Origin: Lumbricus terrestris
Lineage: Eukaryota > Annelida > Clitellata > Crassiclitellata > Lumbricidae
Length of the DNA stretch: 64,000 nt
NCBI GenBank assembly: GCA_949752735.1
Contig: OX457043.1
Coordinates: 41,533,587-41,597,586 of the forward strand
Reading direction: 5' to 3'
This document shows positions 11,841 to 22,600 of this stretch, piece after piece. Numbering within the stretch: the first letter of the stretch is position 1; each line of letters opens with the position of its first letter. Under the pieces are notes generated by a model that did not search any database, had not been told where the DNA came from, and saw only the letters and a list, made by a program, of their open reading frames with translations. Made by a program: the position numbers and the translations under genes.

Positions 11841-12324
11841 CTTATTGTGCAGGGATACAATGTCGTGTACAATGAGCCAAAGTCGTGAAACAAACTTAAA
11901 ATGCTGAGCGATAAATATATACACAGAGACGACATATTGAAAAATGTTGCACACCGTGTATCATTTTTCGATCAAAATATTCCGGAAAACAAAGAAAACG
12001 AATGTCTTTAAAATATTGCATTGTCTTATGTTCAACGATGAATACTTAAAACTGCATAGGGTAAAATACAATAATTATTGTTTTATAGTTTTAAAAATGT
12101 ATTCATCCCACAGCCAGGCTAAAGATGATCAATTCGGATGACTTGTAGATTAGCATTATTTTTTATTAACGTTCTATTATTGTGCGCTGTCATAATATAA
12201 GCCAGTACAAGTTCTAGCATCTGCGTATATTCCATCACTACAATGCATAAATAATTAATGACAGGCTTTGAGGAAACAGCTCAATGTGCTTCGGGTACAC
12301 ACGATGGAAGAGTATATAGCTATA

Positions 12325-12565
12325 ATTATTGTATTGTATTGTATTTAAACATTTATGAAGCGCCTCTATAGTAGGGTGAACCGTTCAGAGGCGCTCCCAG
12401 TGCGCAAGGCCCCGCGAGAAGAAGCAGGTTTTGAGAAGAGACAAAGCAGAGGAGAGACTGACAGACAGAAGTGTAGAGCGAACAGAAGGAGAAAGAGCAT
12501 TCCAAAGAGAAGGACCAATTGAGACAAAAGATCGAGACTGAGCCATGACCGAGGAACCAATAACA
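12325..12565 (-). mobile_element. L2-type LINE 3' fragment
   Basis: On the minus strand it encodes a C-terminal reverse transcriptase tail (FVSIGPSLWNALSPSVR ... LLKTCFFSRGLAHWERL) that parallels the end of the LINE at 29405-31150 ([17 protein letters not shown] ... [17 protein letters not shown]). It ends in the GCGCCTCTGA...GCGCTTCATAAA tail. The corresponding place downstream of gene B (about 26945-26960) lacks it. Confidence 0.75.
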
Positions 12566-13555
12566 GGCCTAGTTGACATAGCGGTTGGCTTAGAATCGTC
12601 GTTTGGTCTGAAGTATTCTACATTTGCCAAGTAGGCATAGGGCTACAGCACTGAGCAAAAAATCGAAGTCACTTCAGCTGAACTGAATTCGTCGAAGGTG
12701 TGAGATGTCTCACAAAAACTGTCGTTACGAATAATTCGAAAGAATAAATGACAACAATGTTAGTTCAATCGAAGAAATCGATCTCTGATCTACAATCATC
12801 GAACAGTGGTTGCTCACGCATGCCAACGCATGTGTAAGAGACATTCTAGTGCATAAAGTTAACTTAGCAATCGAATGCTATCTAGTTACTTACTTGCTTA
12901 CTTAGTTACTGCATATTCCATAAAATATATCACAGCGAATATAATATTCTCGTAGTAATTTTGACAATACATGGTCGATTGTAATACGTATTAGATTTTG
13001 AAAATCAGTAAACAGCGCACGGCATCTAACATTGCGTTTCTTTTAAACGTCAGTTGTCAATCTTGTTGTTGGCATTCGTTTGTATGCCTTCAACTACTTC
13101 TTAGAAAGAATTCTTTGTACTGAGCTACGTGAAATGTTCAGAGTGCTGGCCATTTTGAGTTGAGATTGATGTGTGCCAGGTGCATTTTCCTGCTGAATGT
13201 GAGCAGTGGGAGCGCTGATGAAGAATTGTATTGAAATGCATGTGTTTTGGAGTACAATCATGAGCAGTGGGAACGCAAGCCAAGAATTTCGAGAGCAGTG
13301 GGAACGCCGTTCCCACGCGTTCCCACCCACTTTAAACCCTGATTGACACAACTGCTCTACACTCTCAGTTAATTTTCAACAGTCGTTGCAGTTGTTGGAC
13401 GACCACTTCCAGGCTTCCGAGCAACGCTATATAATATATAACAGTTTCAAAAAGCTCATTAATGACTCGGTTTATGCTTTGTCTTGACCAGTTTTTACGA
13501 GATATTTCTGCACGATTCGCTTGCCGATGTTAGATGGCGTCTTCCTGCAGCAGGG

Positions 13556-16500
13556 TCAGAGGTCAGTTCCATACATCTGCATGACCTCGGTTGTTTCCGG
13601 TTCAACGACTTCGATGAAGTGAAAGACGTTTTTGGATATAAGATAACTGTAGCTGTTGTCGAAGCGTACGACATCTAGCGAATGCAAGCAAGACAAGTCA
13701 AATGCTGAAGCTAGCGACATCTATCGAACCTCACCTAAACTAAAAATCTGCCGAAACACTGAAAATTTTGTTTCGTGTTCCCGTAGCCAATAGCCTAATA
13801 GTAGACACACGAACCTGCAATTTTTTTATGAGTATCTTACAAACTCTAACGACAAAACTCATTATCAATGCAACACGGTCCAAAAGCTCTGAACAACGGA
13901 ACCGAGAGGGTCAACCCCTACATCAACAGACGCAGATAAGTTACTTCTCTACGTCGTAGCTTAAGTGATGTTGAGGATCCATCCATCCATCCATCCATCC
14001 ATCCATCCATCCATCCATCCATCCATCCATCCATCCATCCATCCATCCATCCATCCATCCATCCATCCATCCATCCATCCATCCATCCATCCATCCATCC
14101 ATCCATCCATCCATCCATCCATCCATCCATCCATCCATCCATCCATCCATCCATCCATCCATCCATCCATCCATCCATCCATCCATCCATCCATCCATCC
14201 ATCCATCCATCCATCCATCCATCCATCCATCCATCCATCCATCCATCCATCCATCCATCCATCCATCCATCCATCCATCCATCCATCCATCCATCCATCC
14301 ATCCATCCATCCATCCATCCATCCATCCATCCATCCATCCATCCATCCATCCATCCATCCATCCATCCATCCATCCATCCATCCATCCATCCATCCATCC
14401 ATCCATCCATCCATCCATCCATCCATCCATCCATCCATCCATCCATCCATCCATCCATCCATCCATCCATCCATCCATCCATCCATCCATCCATCCATCC
14501 ATCCATCCATCCATCCATCCATCCATCCATCCATCCATCCATCCATCCATCCATCCATCCATCCATCCATCCATCCATCTATTTAGTATTATCTTACATG
14601 TTCCTGGATTTTCGCACAAGACGTTTCCTGCTTCTGGAATGACGTGGCTGTTGACCCTTTCGGTTGCAACGACAACCTCCATATCGGAAATCTTCTGCTT
14701 CGGGTCAGCAGATGTTCGACGATAGACACCAAAACCAATGTCGTGGTTATCGGTGTAGAAATTCCAACTACATCAAGTTCACAACGCGATTAGAACTAAT
14801 TAAACTACATTGCAGATCTCGAATATTATACACAAGACGCTTATTATAGCAAGCAGCCGATGACATAATCATTGGACCTGAAACGCCAAACCCAACTGTA
14901 TGCAGGACAGCCTGGATAGCTATGCACTTACCAGGGCTGGTTATGCCATAGGCTACGCATTAACTGACTCAACCGAAAATGATGGCAGCCAAGGCCGTAG
15001 CCAGAATTTTATTTGGGGGGGGGGGGTGCGTTTTCTCAGACTTTGAGCAAGCTGACAAGCAACCGAATCATCAGAAAAGTGGTTTGGAATATCGTCGTGA
15101 TCTTTCGTAGAGGTGTTGAATCTAATCTACTGTGAAATAGGCCTACATCATAAATAAGAATCTCAAATGAAGTCCCCTGAGTTCCTACATCGTGTGCTAG
15201 TAAACGCATCATTTCATTTCGGGGGGTGTTCAAACACCCAAAACACGCCCCCTAGCTACGGCCTTGATGGCAGCTAAAATAACTAAACGTTAAGACCTTT
15301 TGTATGTAATATAATAGTTATGTTCAAAGGCGATATAATAGGCCTATTCAAGGTGAGAATAACCAGAGGTTGAGGGATTCAACCCCTAGTCTTTCTTAGA
15401 GCCTCCAGGAAAGCCTTCCTTGCACACTCCAAAGCCACAGAAATCAGCGCCTGACACCTAATTATTTTTCCACAATAATTCTCATGCTGACAACAATAAT
15501 AATTATTATTATAATTATTATAATTATTATTAGGCCTATACTATGTATGTCTCTCTTTGTCGTTCGCCTATATAGGCCTATCTATATCCATCAGGGTTTT
15601 GCTTAAGGAATTTTCCATTACATCTCTTCCCAACCTTCATGTTAAAGGGATCGCAATTACTATTCAAAAAAACTATTTAAACTGCACAGAAGTGTTTCTA
15701 GAACTGTACAATTGGTGTGAAACTGCCCGCTAATTTCGCTAAAGCAGCCCTGACATCTATCTAAAGTTAATCTAAGCCATTGAATGAATAATTATTATTA
15801 TACCTGAGTAGGAAGTTTTTGACGTTGACCGTGAAATCGAGTTGATGCGTCGATCCATTTCTAATAATGACTGAAGTGAATTTGCTTAAATCGTTGTTCT
15901 CTTCCAGGATATTCTTCCTATAGTATTTCTCTGGAACAGTTCCTCCCAAACAGACCTGAGAACACAGGCTATATATAGTACATATCGTAAACAAAACAGC
16001 CATTATAATAGTCTTGTATTTTTAAATGATTTATTGTCGCAAACTAACAGCAACACTGCCACGATAATTGTCTGAAAATCCAACACACTCCTAAAGGCTT
16101 GTAAAGCATATCTCACTCTCTCCCCTCCCTTCCTCTCTATCTGTCTCTGTCTGTCTGTCTGTCTCTCTATCTGTCTCTCTAGCTGTCTCTCTCCTCCATC
16201 AGGCATATGCCGACGATAGGCCTGTGCTCGATTCCTCCAATTATTTCTTTCTCTGATGGTATCCACGGCTGTTCTCATGTCCATATCCATTTCTTCCCCA
16301 GATCTTGTCGTATGTTTTTCATCCATGTCTTCACAGTCCTGTCGTCCGTGGCTTCGTTTTATGTACAGGTTTCATTGTCGCTAGTGACTGGTGGTGACAA
16401 CTCATCTCCTGGCTGGATGGACGATAAGGAGGCCGATGGGCCTCGTTCGCCCTTAGGTGTCCTTCCAACACTCCTGCGTTGGCCAGAGTTTTCGGAGTTC

Positions 16501-19500
16501 CTGGTATAGCATATGCAGTTGTTAAATACTTGCAGCAAATTGCCTACATTGCCAATATACACATATACCATAATTCCATAAAATATATTACATCAAATAT
16601 AATATATTCACATTAATCTGCTGCAGGCCGTGTAGTCTGGAATGGGTCACCTCCATACATGCGCCTGTTGCTGAGCTCTGACATTTTCTATCGCGTAAGT
16701 CTAAGTTGTTATAAGTCCAACTTCTCTACGTTTAGCATAAGTGACATTGTTTCTATAAAAGAAAAATTGGGAATCTCGCCTTCGATTTGCAATAGGGATC
16801 TCCATCTGGATCCGTGGCTGTTCCGCCCCAGTGAACAGGTAACTGATCCGCATCGATTTCCTTCAACAGATGCTCCTTGTAGTTACCTATTGGATAACAG
16901 GTGTTTCAGTTATCCATCGGTCATAGAGCACAACACACTAAAATCAGACTATAGTGTTCCTGTCTGTCCTACTGTATGTCTGTCTGTCTGTCCTACTGTA
17001 TGTTTGTTGGGCCATTAGGCTATGAATACCATTCTGTCTGTCTCTCCGCATTGCACAATCCATCGTGGAACACTGTACTCCATTCATTCATTCATTCATT
17101 CACTCAGTCAGTCAGTCAGTAATTATCCATTTATTCATTCATTCATTCGTAAGTTCGTTCGTTCGTTCATCCATTCATCCATCCATTCATTCATTACTAG
17201 AATTTGTACGGCGCCTCATGAAAAGAACTACAGAGGTACTCCCTACTCAGAACTGTCGCAAGATGAGAAAGGATTGCCTAAGAATTAGTTCTAGAAAGAG
17301 AGGGAAGATGTCTTTTCTTAATTATTATTATCATTATTATTATTCTTATTCTTATTACCATTATCATTAATTGTAATATTATCATCGTCATTAACATCAT
17401 TATCATTAATATTATTATTATTATTATTAGTTGTTGTTGTAGCAGTAGTATTAGAGATGGTGGTGGTTGTGGTGGTGGTTGTGGGGTGGTGGTGGTGGTG
17501 TTGGTTGTGGTAAAAGCAGTAGTAGCAGCAGTTTTGTGTGCTTGGTAATTTGAAAAAATTAATAGTTAGTAGGCCTAATACGCCATGGTACTCACTTCCA
17601 AAGATTCTAATTCGTGATTTCGTGTTTTGAGACAGAAAAGCTTTGAAGAGATTGTAGGCCACAGGAACAATCGCCGGAGCTGGAAAACACGAAAGATTAG
17701 TTTGGATAATTATCTGCGGCACATTGGCTTATGCTGGAACGGAACATTGTCAACGATGTTGAGATCAGGATGATTTTTAAAAATATTTTGTTGTTTTGTA
17801 ATAAAACGGCGTTTTATTCAGTTCGCTTTTTAAAATGCGGTTACTGTCGTTGGTTTTATCTGGCTGAGCTGACATAGGACTGAGTGTCTTCATCTTGCAA
17901 ATTGGCCACTGGACTGGGGTGATGTGAAAAATAGCTGGAAACCCTTCTACATGTATACACTGAGCCTTCCTTATTGGGGACCTGACAGTTCGCCTACTTT
18001 CGGCTTAGGGTCCGACAAGTGGAAATATGGGACTTGGGAGAAATAGAAAATTGGATTAGATGAAAGAATATTAGATTAGATAAGATTAGATTGGATAAGA
18101 TTAGATTAGATAAGATTAGATTAGATACAGACCATTGATTGCTATGATTGAACGGAATGAATCCGGATAGTGTTCTTCAGACATTCGAGCCAAGGCGGAC
18201 AAAATATCGACGGCTAAAATCAATAAAATAATAATTGAATCTATCAACCAATCAGTCAATCAATTAATCAATCAATCACTCGCTCACTGACTCACTAAAT
18301 CCCTTGCTCACTCACTCACTCACTCACTCACTCATTCACTCACCCACTCACTCAATCGCTCGCTTACTGACTCACCTGGTAAGGTAAGATAAGATAATTT
18401 ACCTGGTAAGGTAAGATAATTTACCTGGTAAGATAGGATAATTTACCTGGTAGGGTAAGATAATTTACCTGGCTTCCAGAGATGCTTAAGTCCAAATCCG
18501 TCAAGGTCTACCACTTTAACACACTGGTCGATCTTTTTGCCAAACTGAAATCATGAAATAATTCAAAAATCATTCTCTAGAGAGTGAACAACGTGAAGTT
18601 GGCAACCAAGATTAGGCTATCTGATGGTGCTCATGATCAGACCATATGTTATAAACGTAGACAACTTAGACTAGGCTGCGGTCAGATTAAAGATCCATAG
18701 TCATGTGAAATTTAGAATTGAATATGAAGAAAAGTTAAACTCACAAAACGCGCATTATTATTTTAATTTATTGTTAAGATTACCATTGTTATTACTACAA
18801 TTATGTGATTTTGTCAAAAATAATATTTATTGGAATTATAAATAGGCAAGCGTTCTTCAGTTTGATCGTTTGAACGTTACCGCACCTGGAGTACGGAGCT
18901 TGAAAGGGCGCTATAACAAGTGTACATACAAACAAAGCAAAACGCAAATAGTTCGTTATTGAGTCCAGGTCACTCGTTTTAATGGCAGAACTTTGCAAGT
19001 CGAGGTGCCCAGGGCTGTTTTTAAGGAATTTTTAGAACTGCACATCCTCTTCTCTCCTTTATCATCCTCCATGGTAAATTACTCCAAATCTGAGGAAAAT
19101 GACCTATTTTTAGTAGTTTTAACTGCACGGAACGTGACGGAAGTGCTTCTACAACTGCACGAATCCATTTAGAACTGCACATTTTGTGTAGAACTGCACG
19201 TTAAAAAAAGCCCTGGAGGTGCCTAAAGCATCATCATTTGAACTATTATTTTAATTATTATAATTGGACATTTGCGCATGTCTCCGCTAGAGAACCTTTC
19301 GACTGAGTTCAGGGTAGATGACGCGGTGAAACTTCTCCTGTTCCCAGATCTTCAGTCGCATCAGTTCCTTGCTTGAAACCGATTTAAAGAGTCCTGGCCG
19401 CAAAAAAGTATACAGTCACGCAACATATCAGAAACACGACATATCAGACAAATAACTTATCAGACACACACATAGGCGGAGACCTGGGCCGAGAATTGGG

Positions 19501-19593
19501 GGGACGGAAAGACGCGAGATTTTAAGAAAAATTTCTGACGACGAGCGAAATCTCGGGGGAAAAAAATATTTTCGCCGCCAAAAAAGTTGATGA

Positions 19594-19629
<36 letters not shown>

Positions 19630-22600
19630 TCATCCGGCCAAAATCTCGACGAAATTTTTCTATTTTCGCCGCCAAAAAAGTTGATGACCTTTTTTTTTTT
19701 TAGGCATCCGGCCAAAATCTCAAAGAAATTTTCTATTTTCGCCGCCAAAAAAAGGCTTGACGCTCAAACATTGGGGGGGACAAATGCATGGGCCGTCCCC
19801 CCCAACACTTTCATTGGGGGGGACCGTCCCCCCCTGTCCCCCCCTAGGTCTCCGCCACTGGACACACAACATATCAGACACACAAAATATGTGCTATAAC
19901 TATGATTAAATGATGCGAATTGTTAAAGCGCCGCGTTTCTAAAAGAATGTTGGGCCGCCACCGAAAACTATTCGGGTAGCCTATAGGCCCTATACACGTT
20001 AAGTGTAGGCCTACCTTTTACCAACAATTATTATTATCAATAATTGAAAGATGTTCTCATTCACGCTGGCAGAATCGGGAATGCCTTCAAGCAATTTAAA
20101 TTACGCTGATTTAAGTACGTTTGATGGAAGCATGAATGAATGAATGAATTTGCCAATTAAATTATTAATGGTTGAGTAGCTGCACATGGAAATGTTGCAA
20201 TGTCTGTACCATCTTTCTTTTTCTCTTCATGTATACGTCTGACGCGGTGCAGACACGCATACATAAATTTGTATAATGAATTGATTGTCAGTAAAGCAGA
20301 AAGAAAGTGCCGCCGATTAAAATTAGAAGTAGTTGAGCTGGGAATCATTCATCAGACAAGTTTTGGGTGAGGTAGAATCCCCAGTCAACCCTCTACTATC
20401 AGTCTATCAGACATTACTCGCTCACATAAAGACAGATCCAACCAACTAACGGTAGCCTACCTGTTAATAAATTTTACAAGCTGCGTGTGATTGCTGATAA
20501 GCGCCGTTTATGGTCCTATTCGATCATAACTGCCATAGTTTTTCAGTGGTGAAAGTGAGCGGGTATTAATAATATATGTTAATAGCCATAATAACCTCGT
20601 TGATCGGCCCTTGCCATGGGTTCTATCCAAACGGGAAGACCTTCCTTGGAGAGTCCACAGTATCCGCCTGGGTAGTACTTGACAAGAACCTCTTGCGGTT
20701 CGTAGGTTGACAGAAGTTTGTCAACTTCGTTTACCTTGCGCCACTGTTGATCCTAATTTAAATAAATAACGAGAGTAAAACGAGAAAGTAAAAGAAAGAA
20801 TCAATAATAAATAAATCGATCGATATTTGTTTATTTTTTGCTTCTATATGCATTGTTATAGCGCCCCTTCAAGCTCTCTACTCAGAGGTGCTCCCGACTA
20901 CAGAGCGGACACTGCATCGGAGTTTCACGCCGAAGCGCTGAGCAATTGCGAGTGAAGGACTTGCGCAAGTTACCTTCCCGGCGACTTGAGGTAGATTCGA
21001 ACCCGCAACCCTTCTACTGCAAGGCAACGATCATACCCACTACACCACCGCGCCCCACGGATATGTAGATGAATTGATCAACATGAATGACAAGTCCAGA
21101 CTGAATTCTAGCGTTTGCCTTTGTTGGACCTGCACTTTGGAATCAGCTCCATTGCTCCATTCCTCTCTCCATTTGACACGCTCTCTGCTGTTAACTGGAA
21201 CCTCCAACGCTGGCAGCGCCAGTCATTCAATATCAGCAGGTCACGAGAGCAATTCAGCAAATTGAAGAAATTAAAAAGTTAGTAAGATATTGAAACTTCA
21301 AAGAATTTAGGCAGGTCATTAGGCAGGCCAAGAGCAAAAATTAATATGCACGCCTCATATTTGTGGGGCGCGGTGGTGTAGTGGATATGTTCGTCGCCTT
21401 GCAGCCGAAGGGTTGCAGGTTCCAATCCACCTAAGGTGCAGGGACCTTGGGCAAGTCCTTCACTCGCAATTGTTCAGCGCTTCGGCGTGAAACCCCGATG
21501 CAGTGTCCGCTCTCTAGTCGGGAGCGCCTCTGAGTAGCGAGCTTTAAGGGGCGCTATAACAAGTGCAGACAAAAAGTACAGATAAGGATAGAGGGTGAAT
21601 ATTCTGAACAAGGAAAGGTAGGAAGGGGGGTAAGACAGGGATGCCCACTTTCACGGCTACTGTTCAACATATATATATAGAGGAGATAATCAAGGAGGCA
21701 TTGGAAGAACTGGAGGAAGGGATAAAAGTGGGAGGAAGGTGGATCAGGGCATCAAGATTCGCAGACGATCAAGCAATGATGGCAGAAAGTCAGGAAGGGT
21801 TACAAACAATGATGGACCGGCTGAATACAACATCAAAAGAATACGGAATGAAAATCAACATAAAGAAAACAAAGGTTATGAGAATAAGCAAAGGAGAGCA
21901 GAAGGCAGTTAAAATATTCATAGATGGAGAAGAATTAGAACAAGTCAAGGAATTTGCGTATCTCGGCAGTACGATTACGGAAGATGCTAGATGCCACAGA
22001 GAAATACAACGAAGGATTGTACTAGGAAAAGATGCATTTGAAAAGAGGAAAGAGCTACTGAGAAGAGGAATCAATAAGGAGCTGAAAAAGAAAATGATAA
22101 AAACCTTAGTATGGAGTGTGATGTTATATGGATCAGAGACATGGACTATGCGAATGGAAGACATCAAGAGAATTGAAGCATTTGAAATGTGGTTATGGAG
22201 AAGGATAGAAAGAATCAGCTGGAGGGATCATATCAGCAATGAGGAGGTATTGAGAAGAGTCGGAGAAAAGAGAGCGATGATACACACAATTAGAGAAAGA
22301 CAAAGAAGATGGATCGGGTACACACTCAGAGGAGACTCGATGCTACGAACAATCATAGAGGGGAAAATGGATGGAAAAAGAACGAGAGGCAGACCAAGAC
22401 AAAGACTGTTAGACTGGATGATGAAAGATGGCTATCAGAAGCTGAAAATGAAAGCGCAGAACAGAGAAGAATGGAGACGTCAAACATTCGAACCTGCCTA
22501 ATGGCACAGCACGGAAAAGAAGAAGATAACAAGTGCACATACAAGAATATGACCTCCCGTGACCTACAGTGTCGCCACTGTACCCCACGCATCTTTTCGC

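Larger units (their letters stand above)
8699..13555. other. Intergenic region between gene D start and gene A end
   Basis: This is the upstream flank of gene D and downstream flank of gene A. Apart from the repeats listed separately (10349-11840, 11134-11511, 12325-12565) I see no exon. From about 12250 onward it aligns with 26880-27995, the 3' flank of gene B (shared stretches such as TTTGAGGAAAC and ATTTGCCAAGTA), marking the left part of the tandem duplication unit. Confidence 0.6.

Noticed and set aside
13918..14682. Long open frames of WMDG or IHPS repeats on both strands
   Set aside because: They are translations of a pure (ATCC)n array inside an intron; every frame is open because the unit has no stop.
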